Source: Porphyromonas somerae DSM 23386 (GTDB taxonomy: Bacteria; Bacteroidota; Bacteroidia; Bacteroidales; Porphyromonadaceae). From it: 64,000 nt of DNA. The stretch is from the NCBI RefSeq assembly GCF_000372405.1, contig NZ_AQVC01000007.1, positions 111-64,110 on the forward strand, given 5' to 3'. Numbering within the stretch: position 1 is the stretch's first letter; every line of letters begins with the position of its first letter. The position numbers and the translations under genes were made by a program. This document shows, piece after piece, positions 18,121-27,713 of this stretch. The notes beneath the pieces were generated by a model. It was not told where the DNA came from. It did no database searches and was given only the letters and a program-made list of their open reading frames with translations.

Positions 18121-18785
18121 AGTGCCTCTGTTATTAATGAATGAGTCTCCTCTTCGCACCGCCCAGGTAGCCTTTTGAATTGATAGCCCTCCTCGAGGAG
18201 GTATTCAATAGACTTTGGTAGGGCGTAACGGAGATTGGGTTCACTCTTGAGTGAGTCATGAAATACGATGATGGAGCCGTCGCGAGTATATCGCTTTACC
18301 GCCTCCAATACCTGCTGTGGAGTCACCCGCTTGGAGTAGTCTCGGGTTACCACGTCCCACATAATCAGTTGGTAGCGACTACTTAGCACCTTCAATTGAC
18401 TTCGCCCAAGATGCCCATGTGGGGGGCGGAAGAGTGGCGAATGGATCAATTGATCGGCTCTCATGGTGTCTTTTATGTAGGCCCTTGTAGGGGTTGGCAA
18501 TCCCTGTAGGTGGTGGTAGGTGTGATTGCCTACCGCATGCCCCTCTTGTAGAATGCGCTCAAAGAGGGGGTGGAATCGCCATACATTCTCCCCCACGCAG
18601 AAGAAGGTGGCTTTTACCCCGTACTCTGCCAAAGTTTCCAATACCCAAGGGGTCACCTCGGGGATAGGGCCATCGTCAAAGGTGAGGTAGACCGATGGCT
18701 GCTCCTCGTGTGGCAGACTAGGAATCCGCCATACTGCACCCGGAAATAGTCTGCGATAGAGTTTCGGAGGTTGCTCTATAATCAT
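18117..18785 (-). CDS. Polysaccharide deacetylase (NodB homology, CE4)
   Basis: The 222-residue CE4 enzyme has the metal and catalytic motifs TFDDGP, GNHTYHH (HxxxH metal pair), RPPHGHLG and IVFHDS in order. CE4 enzymes remove N-acetyl or O-acetyl groups from peptidoglycan or other glycans. There is no signal peptide, so it either acts in the cytoplasm or is exported by another route. Both ends overlap neighbours by 4 bp (ATGA), so it is tightly co-translated with the DUF2723 protein and the acyltransferase. Confidence 0.93.
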   Translation of the reverse strand: MIIEQPPKLYRRLFPGAVWRIPSLPHEEQPSVYLTFDDGPIPEVTPWVLETLAEYGVKATFFCVGENVWRFHPLFERILQEGHAVGNHTYHHLQGLPTPTRAYIKDTMRADQLIHSPLFRPPHGHLGRSQLKVLSSRYQLIMWDVVTRDYSKRVTPQQVLEAVKRYTRDGSIIVFHDSLKSEPNLRYALPKSIEYLLEEGYQFKRLPGRCEEETHSLITEAL

Positions 18786-21700
18786 GGCTCCCGTAGCAAT
18801 TTAATGATGCCGAGGAGAGTATTCTGATAGCTTGCTAGCTGTGCATCGTACTTTCCTTTGAGAGCATCGCTATTGCTATTACTTAGCTTCAGGGCCTCCG
18901 TTACAATAAGGAGGGCATTTTGAATGTCGGGGAGGGAGTTCATCATCAGTTCTGGCTTTAGGCGGAAGAACCAATCCAACTGCTGCAGATAATCCTCTAT
19001 CACCTTGCTAGAGATCTCATCGCCCTTCTTCGTCAATCCTGCTGCATAGTATGCTTCTACTAGTGGAAGTGACGAAACGGAGTGCGGTACATTCTCCTCC
19101 AGCACTGCACGCTCAGCTAGGGCCAATACCTCCTTGGCACGCTCTAGGTCGCCACTCTCCGCCAAACCTTTGGCGAGTGGTGCGAAGATCATACTCCGGT
19201 AAGTCTCCACCAGGCGGCGACTATTCTCATCGAAGTAGGTACCTGGCTTATCGGCACCACCCCAGCGGAAGCGTTGGGTGACATTGCGGTACATTCGCTC
19301 AATATCTACTTCACGGCCAGTGCCCCTCACCTCTACGGGTAGCACTTGATAGGCCATACCGGTCTGTCGGAAGTTGGAGGTCATGCCAACTCTTTGATCC
19401 TCACCCACGGTGAGGGCGTAGTAGACGGGTCGCTCAAACTGATTGGTGGCCAGCATATCTAGGATGATCAGCTCGTGCCTTCCGAGGTATTGCTTCTTGG
19501 AAAAGTCAAAGTGCATCTCTGGTCGCCCTAGAGCCACTGTGTCGGCGGGCATCAGCGTGCCATTTGCTACCAGTTTAGCTGGGTCAAAGGCGAGTGATAG
19601 CTGGTCAGCTGGCATATAGTCAATCTGCTGAGCCACCCCTGGTATCTGCTTCAGCTTAGGGTCGTTACTTGCCACAAAGTCTAGCCCCAAGCGAAGCGGG
19701 ATTGTATCGGTGGTATTAGGGATAATGTAGGCGGTCAATCGCTTATCTCCACCATACTCATTGGGTGTCCAACTGATCGGCATCGGTGCCGCCTCGTAGC
19801 TCCATCGCTTCATCTGGTCAATGTACCAATCAGCCTGTAGGTAAGAGGTGTTGCAGACCTTGATATCTCGCCTTATCCCTTCGGTATCTTGTGCATACCA
19901 GAGTGGGAAGGTATCATTATCGCCGTTGCAGAAGATAATCGCATTCTCCTCACAACTCTCTAGATAGTTATTGCCAAAGTCCGAAGCAAGCGACCGCCCA
20001 TTGCGGTTATGGTCATCATAATTCTGCTGAAATACCAATCCTACCACGGCTAGCCCTACTGCCGTAAAGAGCCCTGCGAGAGCGGGGCTCTCTTTTTTGC
20101 CCTTTGTGATAAGTGTGTGAAGGGCAGGCACCGACATACCAATCCAAATGGCAAAGGCGTAGAAGGAACCAGCGTAGGCATAGTCACGCTCACGCACTTG
20201 ATAAGGTGGCTGATTGAGATAAAGTACAATCGCAATACCCGTCATAAAGAAGAGCGAGAAGATCACCCAGAAGTTTTCGCGATCCCTCCGACGGCCATAC
20301 AATTGAGCTACTAGCCCCACCAGACCAAGGATCAAGGGAAGCATATAGTAGCGGTTGTGTGCCTTGTTATCGGTCACAAAGCTAGGTTGCCCCTCTTGTG
20401 GCCCCAAGAAGATCTCATCGAGCCACGAGATACCGGTGATCCAATTCCCCTTGTACACCTCTCCCTGCCCCTGTAGGTCATTTTGCCGACCGCTAAAGTT
20501 CCAGAGGAAGTAGCGCCAATACATATAGTTGAGTTGGTAGCTAAAGAAATACTTCAGGTTTTCGGCAAAAGTAGGCACTACCACGGTACGAGTCTTACCA
20601 CGATCCGATACCGTCATTGTCTTTCCCTCTACATCGCCCCATATCTCATACCCCTGCTTGTAGTGAGGCATCATATTGCTATACATACGGGGGAAGAGCA
20701 TCTTCATATCACTACGATACACAATAGATTCCGACACCTGCTTTTCGTACCGATTACCATTGCGGCGGTAGGTGGTGCTCTTCACCGTCTTTACCCTTCC
20801 CGCATCATCGTACTCAGGGAGTGCGGCATAGCTTTCTCCATAGATCAGCGGTGCTTTGCCATACTGCTCACGAGAGAGGTAATAGCGGAGCGAGAAGACA
20901 TCCGATGGGGTATTTTGATTCATCGGGATATCTGAGTTGGCACGAATTAAGATCACTCCGTAGGTGCTCATCCCGAAGAGGAAGAGAAGCATCCCCATGG
21001 CAGTGGTGCTCATTATGTGCACTGGTAGCCGAGTCGCCTTGAAAAGATAGACCGCCAATCCGCCGATGATTAATACTGGAATCACCCAACTGCTACCCAT
21101 AAAAGGAATACCGATCAATATCACCGATACGAGGTAAAGCCCCTTTAGTAGCTGAGGCTTCACTGGGCGAGTGATGGTGAGGTAATAGGTGTAGACCAAT
21201 AGCCCGATCATCACAATCAGATAGGCCACCAACCCACTGTTAAAGGGCAGACCAAGGGTATTGACAAAGAAGAGGTCGAAGTAGCCTGCCATCTGTGGTA
21301 CCCCCTGCATGATACCAAACATCAGCACCGCAATCAGGGCAAAGGAGACGAGTACCGCCACCACGGCCCCTTTCCAAGTGGGCTTTTCGCTCTTGCGGAA
21401 GTAGTAGATAAGTCCCATGGCAGGGATGGTGAGGAGGTTCAGTAGGTGTACCCCCACACTCAGACCCATTAGATAGGCAATCACTAATAGCCAGCGGTCA
21501 CTCCCCTCTTCATCGGCCTCCGCCTCCCACTTTAGCATCAGATAAAAGACCAAAGCAGTGAAGAAGCTACTCATCGAGTAGACCTCCGCCTCTACAGCAC
21601 TGTACCAAAAGGTATCGCTAAAGGCATAAAGAAGCGCTGCTACCGCACCGCCACCGAGGTAAAGCACCACTTGGGTCTTGCTCACTGAGCTAGGGGCTAC

Positions 21701-22042
21701 CCAGCTCTCTCCTAGCCAGTCGCTTCGCCGGATAAGGTGCGCTGTGGTGAGGAAAAGCAACATAATGGTGAGCCCAGAGAAGAGTCCGCTGATCGCGTTC
21801 CCCGCTGTGGCTATCCACTGACCTCCATTTGGAAAGAGATTAGCGAGCGTGTTGTAGACCAACATGTAAAAAGGTGCCCCAGGTGGGTGACCCACCTCCA
21901 TCTTCGCAAAGGTGGTGATAAATTCAGGGCAGTCCCACACACTCGCACTCTTCTCCATCGTCACGAAGTAGACCGCACTACTCAGCACAAAGAGCAGCCA
22001 CCCAAGGCTGCGCTCCAATACCTTATATCTCTTAATATCCAT
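18782..22042 (-). CDS. DUF2723 multi-spanning membrane protein (glycosyltransferase-like)
   Basis: The product, about 1086 residues, has roughly a dozen membrane helices in its first 600 residues and a long soluble C-terminal part. The N-terminal loop SASVWDCPEFITTFAKMEVGHPPGAPFY carries the acidic residues typical of GT-C transferases of the protein O-mannosyltransferase type. It is common and conserved in Bacteroidota and is a candidate for protein or lipid glycosylation. The C-terminal 180 residues look alpha-helical and TPR-like. The start is set at MDIKRYKVLERS (22042), since the ATG at 22066 lies about at the predicted transcription start. Confidence 0.9.
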   Translation of the reverse strand: MDIKRYKVLERSLGWLLFVLSSAVYFVTMEKSASVWDCPEFITTFAKMEVGHPPGAPFYMLVYNTLANLFPNGGQWIATAGNAISGLFSGLTIMLLFLTTAHLIRRSDWLGESWVAPSSVSKTQVVLYLGGGAVAALLYAFSDTFWYSAVEAEVYSMSSFFTALVFYLMLKWEAEADEEGSDRWLLVIAYLMGLSVGVHLLNLLTIPAMGLIYYFRKSEKPTWKGAVVAVLVSFALIAVLMFGIMQGVPQMAGYFDLFFVNTLGLPFNSGLVAYLIVMIGLLVYTYYLTITRPVKPQLLKGLYLVSVILIGIPFMGSSWVIPVLIIGGLAVYLFKATRLPVHIMSTTAMGMLLFLFGMSTYGVILIRANSDIPMNQNTPSDVFSLRYYLSREQYGKAPLIYGESYAALPEYDDAGRVKTVKSTTYRRNGNRYEKQVSESIVYRSDMKMLFPRMYSNMMPHYKQGYEIWGDVEGKTMTVSDRGKTRTVVVPTFAENLKYFFSYQLNYMYWRYFLWNFSGRQNDLQGQGEVYKGNWITGISWLDEIFLGPQEGQPSFVTDNKAHNRYYMLPLILGLVGLVAQLYGRRRDRENFWVIFSLFFMTGIAIVLYLNQPPYQVRERDYAYAGSFYAFAIWIGMSVPALHTLITKGKKESPALAGLFTAVGLAVVGLVFQQNYDDHNRNGRSLASDFGNNYLESCEENAIIFCNGDNDTFPLWYAQDTEGIRRDIKVCNTSYLQADWYIDQMKRWSYEAAPMPISWTPNEYGGDKRLTAYIIPNTTDTIPLRLGLDFVASNDPKLKQIPGVAQQIDYMPADQLSLAFDPAKLVANGTLMPADTVALGRPEMHFDFSKKQYLGRHELIILDMLATNQFERPVYYALTVGEDQRVGMTSNFRQTGMAYQVLPVEVRGTGREVDIERMYRNVTQRFRWGGADKPGTYFDENSRRLVETYRSMIFAPLAKGLAESGDLERAKEVLALAERAVLEENVPHSVSSLPLVEAYYAAGLTKKGDEISSKVIEDYLQQLDWFFRLKPELMMNSLPDIQNALLIVTEALKLSNSNSDALKGKYDAQLASYQNTLLGIIKLLREP

Positions 22043-22073
22043 AGATGCCTTACTAGATGTATACAATATTGCA

Positions 22074-22102
22074 CAAAGGTACTAAAATATCTCTTTGCTC
22101 AA
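22074..22102 (-). promoter_or_regulatory. Promoter of the DUF2723 operon
   Basis: TACCTTTG (22074-22081, minus) matches the -7 motif, and a TTG lies 18 bp upstream (22100-22102). Transcription would begin near 22067 and leave a short leader before the ATG at 22042. Confidence 0.72.
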
Positions 22103-22136
22103 TATTTCGTTACGCCCGCCACCAGGGGTTACGCAT

Positions 22137-22469
22137 AGGGGTTACGCATTAGAAAAGTGTTGTGAGTGGTATTTATCGGGGTATCTATGAATAAGGAGAC
22201 TGTTACACGGAGTGCATAATTAACATCCACGGTCAAATCCATACCATAAGTAAGGGGGCAGATGGTCTTCGCATAACAGCCTAAAAAGCAACAGGCTCTA
22301 AGTGGTCAAAAGTTTAGTTGCAACTCAGCATTTGCTTAGTTGCATCTCGCCGATCGCTTAGTTGCAACTCAGTTTTTACTTTTATATGGTGTTGAATATC
22401 TGTTTGTTATAAATGGGCTTTTTGAGCCATTACTTTCTGCTTATGAATATATTCCTAATGCGTAACCCT
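22137..22469. mobile_element. Inverted-repeat element enclosing a 22-bp palindrome array
   Basis: The left end AGGGGTTACGCATTAGAAA is exact at 22137-22155, with a 13-bp partial duplicate just before it (22124-22136). The right end (22451-22469) is CCTAATGCGTAACCC with a few mismatches. Unlike the 109-bp element at 27536, its interior holds the 22-bp array at 22316-22369 and the flanking segment TTATATGGTGTTGAATATC. No transposase is encoded. The remaining bases up to 22529 contain nothing recognised. Confidence 0.75.
22316..22369. repeat. 22-bp palindrome array, copy B
   Basis: Palindromic cores begin at 22316 (AGTTGCAACT), 22338 (AGTTGCATCT) and 22360 (AGTTGCAACT), with an exact 22-bp period and spacers CAGCATTTGCTT and CGCCGATCGCTT. 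The spacers are the reverse complements of those in copy A. Confidence 0.88.
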
Positions 22470-22529
22470 TGCACTATCCACCTTCTAAGGCTTTGGAATG
22501 GGAGATGGTGTTAACCAAATTGGTTGAGG

Positions 22530-23792
22530 TTACCGATGGTGGCAGTGGCGGAAGTACGCGATGGCAAGGGGGCAACGGAGGCAGTGGAGTGGCTGGCAGT
22601 AGTGGTGGTAGAGCTGGAGGAGGGCTTGGGTGTCGGCAGCATGGCGGGGGTGTAGCCCATTTTGCTCAAAGAGCTTCACATACTGATTCTGCTCTGGCTG
22701 GAGTAGGTAGAGCCAGTCGAGTGCCCGTTGCTCTAGGTGGGCGTCACCCACCTTTTGGGCATAGTAGTAGGCAGAGGGGACGATGGCATTGATGATCAAT
22801 GACGTAAGGGTTTGCCGACCAACGCCAGCACGACGCCCGTCCAACCGTCGTCCAAAGTCGAAGTGCTCCTGCCAATAGGGACTAGGAGCCAATCGAAGTG
22901 TCTGCTCAATTATCGGTTTATCCAACCGAGAGAGGGCAGAGAGCAACAGCTCCTCATGGTGGAGGATCATTGCCACTATGCCCAGCATACGTGCGGGGAA
23001 GGAGGGTGGACGCAAGCGGAGATACCGAAAGCTACCGGCAGGTAAAGGGGTGAGCCCAAACTTCTGCTGATAAAAGCGATACTCCTCTAGTAGCTTTGCT
23101 TCATACTCATCATGAGGGGTCTCACTCAGCAGACCAGCCTGCCCGATGAGCATCGCTTCGAGTGCCACGAGGTCGGAGGCATGCTTCTTGAGGTAGGTAT
23201 AGGGTAGGCTCTCTGCCACCTGCTGCATCACCTCATTATTCTGGTGTGCTCCCACATACCTCATCAAGGTGTGGTAGAGAATGCTATTGAAGTGGTCACT
23301 CTCCGAACGGTCACGCAGACGTGCCAGCTTCTCCTCCAAGCGCTCGGGGAGCAACTCCAAGGCCCCATCCAAGAAGGGCTCTTCACCCAATGCCATCATC
23401 TCGGGCATACAGCGGAGACTCTTATTGCCCTGCACCAAACGCTCCAGGTACTCCAGCATCTCGGGCGCCATCTTCAGGACTGCCGTTGGCACCCGTCGCC
23501 CCTCCTGGTCGTACACCTCCCGATCTGCCTCCAATACTACATGTAGCACCACTGTGCAGTAGCGGGGATCGTGTTGGTGCTTGTGTGCTTCCCACTCCGA
23601 GGCACGGCGGTGAATCTCCACCGACCCAGCCCACTCTATATTGCCTACCCGAACTCGCGAGAGGGCGAAGTCGGGGCCGTCGTGACTATTGAGCTCGCCC
23701 ACATCTAGTACCTCAATAGGCTCTCCCTTGAGGGTCACTTGCCTAAAGAGGCGATTCATCCAGATGAAGTGTAGTTCGCTCTCGGGTCTCAT
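22530..23792 (-). CDS. DUF2851 family protein
   Basis: The 420-residue cytoplasmic protein belongs to a family found mainly in Bacteroidota. The conserved N-terminal stretch includes ELHFIWMNRLF, NSHDGPDF and GSVEIHRRASEW, a pattern with acidic and His residues (HDGPDF, VEIH) that recalls nuclease-like metal sites. The C-terminus has a compact Cys/His group (HYCQPLHCLRCPLA and HCHH). The start overlaps the uvrA stop by 4 bp, which suggests a role near DNA repair. Its activity is not known. Confidence 0.88.
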   Translation of the reverse strand: MRPESELHFIWMNRLFRQVTLKGEPIEVLDVGELNSHDGPDFALSRVRVGNIEWAGSVEIHRRASEWEAHKHQHDPRYCTVVLHVVLEADREVYDQEGRRVPTAVLKMAPEMLEYLERLVQGNKSLRCMPEMMALGEEPFLDGALELLPERLEEKLARLRDRSESDHFNSILYHTLMRYVGAHQNNEVMQQVAESLPYTYLKKHASDLVALEAMLIGQAGLLSETPHDEYEAKLLEEYRFYQQKFGLTPLPAGSFRYLRLRPPSFPARMLGIVAMILHHEELLLSALSRLDKPIIEQTLRLAPSPYWQEHFDFGRRLDGRRAGVGRQTLTSLIINAIVPSAYYYAQKVGDAHLEQRALDWLYLLQPEQNQYVKLFEQNGLHPRHAADTQALLQLYHHYCQPLHCLRCPLAIAYFRHCHHR

Positions 23793-26620
23793 TTCTTAGC
23801 GTGGTCTTGCTCGTACTTTTGTTTCAAATAGCGACCTGTGTAACTCTCTTCCACCTCCATCAGTCCTTCTGGCGTGCCTTGGTAAACCAGTTGCCCACCC
23901 TTATCACCTCCTTCAGGTCCGAGGTCTACAATATAATCGGCACACTTGATCACCTCCATATTGTGCTCCACGATCACCACGGTATGCCCGTGCTCAATGA
24001 GCGATTGGAACGACTTCATCAGCACGTGGATATCGTGCACATGGAGCCCGGTGGTTGGCTCGTCAAAGATAAAGAGGGTGGGTCGCTTTCCTTTGTCCTT
24101 GAGGTGCGAAGCAAGCTTCACTCTCTGGCTTTCACCTCCCGAAAGGGTGCTAGAGCTTTGCCCTAGTTTAATGTACCCAAGGCCTACATCGGAGAGCACC
24201 TGTAGCCCCTCCACAATCTTGGGGATAAAGAGGCTCTCATCTTGGTAGTGGGTGAAGAACTCAATCGCCTCATCAATTGATAGCTCAAGGATATCGGAGA
24301 TATTTTTATCATGGAAGGTCACCTCCAGCACCTCCTCATTGAAGCGTTTGCCGTGGCACTCATCGCAAGGGATGGTGATATCGGCCATAAACTGCATCTC
24401 AATGGTGATGACGCCCTCACCCTTACAGGTTTCGCAACGACCCCCTTCTGTATTAAATGAGAAGTATTGTTGCGTGAAGCCCATCTGGCGAGAGAGTTGC
24501 TGAGCCGCCATTAATCGACGGATATCATCGTACACACCGATATAGGTGACGGGATTGGAGCGGGTGGAGATGCCTAGGGAGTCTTGATCTACATACTCCA
24601 CTGCCTTGAGGCTAGAGATACTCCCTTTGATATTGCGACAAGGAATCTTGGTGAGCGGAGCTTTATCTATCAATCGCTCTACCCCTTCGTAAAATATCTC
24701 CCGCACCAGGGTACTCTTGCCCGAGCCACTCACCCCCGTTACCACCGTAATCACCCCAAGTGGGATGGTCACATCAATGTCTTTTAGATTGTGGAGGTAG
24801 GCGCCCTCCACAGTGATGGTGCTCTTGGAGGTTCGGCGTCGCTTGGGCCACGGTATCTGCTCCTTGCCCTGTAGGTACTTCACAGTGTAGCTCTTGGAGC
24901 GGGCGGGTAGCTTATCGGGGCGTCCCATAAAGACCACTTCCCCACCTCCAATTCCCGCCTCGGGACCCATGTCGATGATCAGGTCGGCTGCCCTCATCAC
25001 CTCTTCGTCGTGCTCTACCACTACCACAGTATTGCCCATATCTCTCAATCGGTGCATGATATCAATAAGGAGATGGGTATCTCTAGCGTGCAGACCGATA
25101 CTTGGTTCGTCCAAAATATAGAGGGTGCCGATCAGCCCTCCGCCTAGCGACGTGGCGAGCTGTATACGCTGCCCTTCGCCTCCCGACAAGGTGCCCGCCA
25201 CACGGTCGAGTGTGAGGTACCCCAAACCGATATCATCCATAAAGCCCACTCGGTAGCGAAGCTCCTCCAGCAGTCGACGGCCGATCTTGAGGTCTTGCTC
25301 GGAGAGCTGTAGTGCCTTGAGCCATTTCCTGAGCTCACTAATAGGGAGAGTGACTAGTTCGGAGATATTCTTGCCACCCACCTGCACATAGAGGGCTTCC
25401 TTGCGTAGTCGCTTGCCCTTACAGGTAGGGCAAACAGAGCGGCCACGGTAGCGCGCCAGCATAATTCGGTAGTGCATCTTGTACTGTCGCTCCTTGATAT
25501 GGTCAAAGAAGTCGTTGATACCATAGATTTTTTCTCGGCTGTAGCCATGAATTTCGGGCAGTCCATTGCCATTCCACAGGAGGTCTTTCTCCTCTTCCGT
25601 CAGCTCCCGATAGGGGCGATGGATAGGGAAGTTGAGCTTTTCTGTCTTGCGGATAAAGTCTTTCTGCCACTCGCTCATCTTGGCACCCCGCCATGGCATG
25701 ACGCACTCCTCGTAGAGGGAGAGATTTTTATTCTGAATCACTAAATCCTCATCGATCCCCAGTACTTGGCTGTACCCCTCACAGGTGGGGCAGGCACCAA
25801 CGGAGCTATTGAAGCTAAAGAGCTTATCGGAAGGCTCCTCAAAGGTGATACCATCTAGTTCAAAGCGGTCGCTGAAGGTAGCCACTCCTTCGTCGTGCAC
25901 AATTAGTGCTGTTCCTCTCCCCTCAAAGAAAGCGGTCTCCACTGAATTTCCTAGTCGATTATTGGTGGCATCGTTATCTGGTTGCACCACCAATCGGTCA
26001 ATGACGAGTGATAGGTCTTTGGCGGTACGAGGCAGCTTTGCCTCCTCCTGTGAGATGTCTTGGATTCGCTCCACCTTGTCTTTCACCAAGACACGGCTAA
26101 AGCCATTGGCAAGCTGTAGCTCTAGGTGCTCCGATACCGTACGCCCTTGTGGCAGTGTGATAGGGGCACAAACCATATACTTACTCCCCTCAGGGAGACT
26201 ATTGACATACTCCAGCACATCTCTCGTGGTGTGCCGCTTCACCTCCTGCCCACTGATGGGGCTAAAGGTATGTCCTACCCTCGCATAGAGCATTCGGAGG
26301 TAGTCGTAGATCTCGGTGACGGTGCCGACGGTAGAACGAGGACTACGATTGAATTTCCTCTGCTCAATCGCAATGGCCGGTGGAATGCCGCTGATCAGAT
26401 CGGCTTCGGGCTTTGCCATCTTACTGACGAACTGACGTGCGTAGACGCTTAGGCTCTCTACATACCTTCGCTGTCCCTCGGCATAGAGCGTATCAAAGGC
26501 GAGCGACGACTTACCGCTACCGCTCAGCCCTGTAATCACAATCAATTGGTCGCGCGGGATATCTAGCGACACCCCCTTGAGGTTATGCACCCTTACCCCC
26601 TTAAGTATGATATCATTCAT
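23789..26620 (-). CDS. uvrA: Excinuclease ABC subunit A
   Basis: Damage-recognition ATPase of nucleotide excision repair, 943 residues. Two ABC modules are present: Walker A motifs GLSGSGKSS (near 32) and GVSGSGKST (near 630), and signature motifs LSGGEGQRI and LSGGESQRV. Zinc modules are visible as [17 protein letters not shown] and CETCKGEG with CDECHGKRF. Length is normal. It is followed by DUF2851 with an ATGA overlap and transcribed divergently from rpsP. Confidence 0.98.
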   Translation of the reverse strand: MNDIILKGVRVHNLKGVSLDIPRDQLIVITGLSGSGKSSLAFDTLYAEGQRRYVESLSVYARQFVSKMAKPEADLISGIPPAIAIEQRKFNRSPRSTVGTVTEIYDYLRMLYARVGHTFSPISGQEVKRHTTRDVLEYVNSLPEGSKYMVCAPITLPQGRTVSEHLELQLANGFSRVLVKDKVERIQDISQEEAKLPRTAKDLSLVIDRLVVQPDNDATNNRLGNSVETAFFEGRGTALIVHDEGVATFSDRFELDGITFEEPSDKLFSFNSSVGACPTCEGYSQVLGIDEDLVIQNKNLSLYEECVMPWRGAKMSEWQKDFIRKTEKLNFPIHRPYRELTEEEKDLLWNGNGLPEIHGYSREKIYGINDFFDHIKERQYKMHYRIMLARYRGRSVCPTCKGKRLRKEALYVQVGGKNISELVTLPISELRKWLKALQLSEQDLKIGRRLLEELRYRVGFMDDIGLGYLTLDRVAGTLSGGEGQRIQLATSLGGGLIGTLYILDEPSIGLHARDTHLLIDIMHRLRDMGNTVVVVEHDEEVMRAADLIIDMGPEAGIGGGEVVFMGRPDKLPARSKSYTVKYLQGKEQIPWPKRRRTSKSTITVEGAYLHNLKDIDVTIPLGVITVVTGVSGSGKSTLVREIFYEGVERLIDKAPLTKIPCRNIKGSISSLKAVEYVDQDSLGISTRSNPVTYIGVYDDIRRLMAAQQLSRQMGFTQQYFSFNTEGGRCETCKGEGVITIEMQFMADITIPCDECHGKRFNEEVLEVTFHDKNISDILELSIDEAIEFFTHYQDESLFIPKIVEGLQVLSDVGLGYIKLGQSSSTLSGGESQRVKLASHLKDKGKRPTLFIFDEPTTGLHVHDIHVLMKSFQSLIEHGHTVVIVEHNMEVIKCADYIVDLGPEGGDKGGQLVYQGTPEGLMEVEESYTGRYLKQKYEQDHAKK

Positions 26621-26645
26621 TATATATATACACTTGAAATATCTA

Positions 26646-26653
26646 CAAAACTA
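26646..26653 (-). promoter_or_regulatory. -7 box of the uvrA promoter
   Basis: TAGTTTTG on the minus strand, 26 bp before the uvrA start, fits TAnnTTTG. No good -33 element was seen, and no SOS box was recognised. Confidence 0.5.
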
Positions 26654-26727
26654 CTAAAATTATCAGAGCCACTACCCAGTGCCCCATTTTATTGTGCAAA
26701 ATAGTCGGTTACTTGCAAAATAATAGG

Positions 26728-26823
26728 TACCTTTGCGGTTGCGTTTCACCCCGTAGGGTCGTGTACCCGTGTCGGGAGACCGTGGGGCGCAGAGTTTAAT
26801 CACTAATTATTTACAAATCAAAG
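26728..26823 (+). promoter_or_regulatory. rpsP promoter and structured leader
   Basis: TACCTTTG (26728-26735) is a -7 match; transcription would start near 26742. The leader of about 80 bases is unusually G+C-rich. GCG and CCCC (26741-26752) can pair with GGGG and CGC (26784-26790), enclosing a small hairpin GGGT/ACCC (26756-26768). This may be a leader for feedback control by a ribosomal protein, but the pairing is by eye only. Confidence 0.55.
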
Positions 26824-27387
26824 ATGGCAACAGTTATCAGATTGCAAAGACACGGTCGCAAGGGTTACCCTGTATACAAGATTGTAGTGACCGACAAGCG
26901 TGCCCCTCGTGATGGCCGCTTCGTAGAGATTTTGGGGACTTATAACCCTAATACCCACCCAGCAACTATCGACCTGAAGTTCGATAGAGCACTCTATTGG
27001 GTGAACGTGGGTGCCACCCCATCCGATACCGCACGCAGCATCCTGTCACGCGAAGGTGTGATGATGATGAAGCACCTACAAGGCGGTGTGAAGAAGGGTG
27101 TATTTTCAGAGGAAGAGGCTCAGAAGCGCTTTGAGGCGTGGAAGCAAGGCAAGAACTCTGAGGTAGCTCAGATCAAGAGCAAGGACGAGGCAGCTAAGCG
27201 TGAAGCAGCTAAGAAAGCACTAGAGGCTGAGCGTGAGGTGAATAAGGCTCGTGAGGCAGCTCTAGCTGAGAAGAAAGCCGAGGAGGAGAAGGCAAAGGCA
27301 GAAGCTGAAGCAGCTGCAAAGGCTGAGGCAGAGGCTGCTACCGAAGCTGAGGCTCCAGCAGAGGAGGCTCCCGCTACTGAAGAGTAA
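26824..27387 (+). CDS. rpsP: 30S ribosomal protein S16 with C-terminal Ala/Glu extension
   Basis: Residues 1-90 are a standard S16 ([35 protein letters not shown], then GTYNP). The other ~95 residues form a charged helical tail rich in Ala, Glu and Lys ([14 protein letters not shown] type) that ends EEAPATEE. Extended S16 proteins of this kind are known in Bacteroidota. It is a single-gene unit between its own promoter and a strong terminator. Confidence 0.97.
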   Translation: MATVIRLQRHGRKGYPVYKIVVTDKRAPRDGRFVEILGTYNPNTHPATIDLKFDRALYWVNVGATPSDTARSILSREGVMMMKHLQGGVKKGVFSEEEAQKRFEAWKQGKNSEVAQIKSKDEAAKREAAKKALEAEREVNKAREAALAEKKAEEEKAKAEAEAAAKAEAEAATEAEAPAEEAPATEE

Positions 27388-27408
27388 GCGACGTCGCCTA
27401 GCATACAA

Positions 27409-27447
27409 AAAGGGGTGGTGCAACCAACAGTTGCACCACCCCTTTAT
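27409..27447 (+). terminator. Intrinsic terminator after rpsP
   Basis: A 16-bp stem (AAAGGGGTGGTGCAAC / GTTGCACCACCCCTTT, loop CAACA) lies 22 bp beyond the stop codon. Confidence 0.92.
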
Positions 27448-27535
27448 ATTTAAGCAGCTCGCCTACGTGAGATGCACTCTACAGACATAAGCATTAAATA
27501 GATCATTTGAATATGTTAGCCTAACTATTCTCTTC

Positions 27536-27644
27536 AGGGGTTACGCATTAGAAAGAGTCTTACCATAAATGACCTCCTCGCGGAGGTCCTTACTCATAGA
27601 CACCTAAAAACCATACGGCAAGAACTTTCTAATGCGTAACCCCT
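27536..27644. mobile_element. Minimal 109-bp inverted-repeat element
   Basis: Perfect 19-bp inverted ends AGGGGTTACGCATTAGAAA (27536-27554 and 27626-27644) surround a central palindrome GACCTCCTCGCGGAGGTC. This is the shortest complete member of the family and shows its basic plan: end, sub-terminal segment with GTATGG, and a central GGACCTC/GAGGTCC hairpin. It sits between the rpsP terminator and the B12 riboswitch promoter. Confidence 0.85.
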
Positions 27645-27686
27645 GCTATTCTCTCTGATATTTAGGACAATTTGAAATCTTTTGGT

Positions 27687-27694
27687 TACATTTG
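27687..27694 (+). promoter_or_regulatory. -7 box of the B12 island promoter
   Basis: TACATTTG matches TAnnTTTG. It lies about 20 bp before the first conserved base of the riboswitch, so transcription would begin just upstream of the aptamer. Confidence 0.7.
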
Positions 27695-27713
27695 CAAAGA
27701 ATATAAGATGTTA

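Noticed and set aside
22043-22066. Start of the DUF2723 protein at MYTSSKAS
   Set aside because: The codon coincides with the predicted transcription start.
23321-23692. Proline-rich plus-strand reading frames over DUF2851
   Set aside because: Antisense to a conserved gene; the composition is a by-product of codon use on the other strand.
27168-27404. Alanine/serine-rich minus-strand frame
   Set aside because: Mirror image of the Ala/Glu tail of S16.
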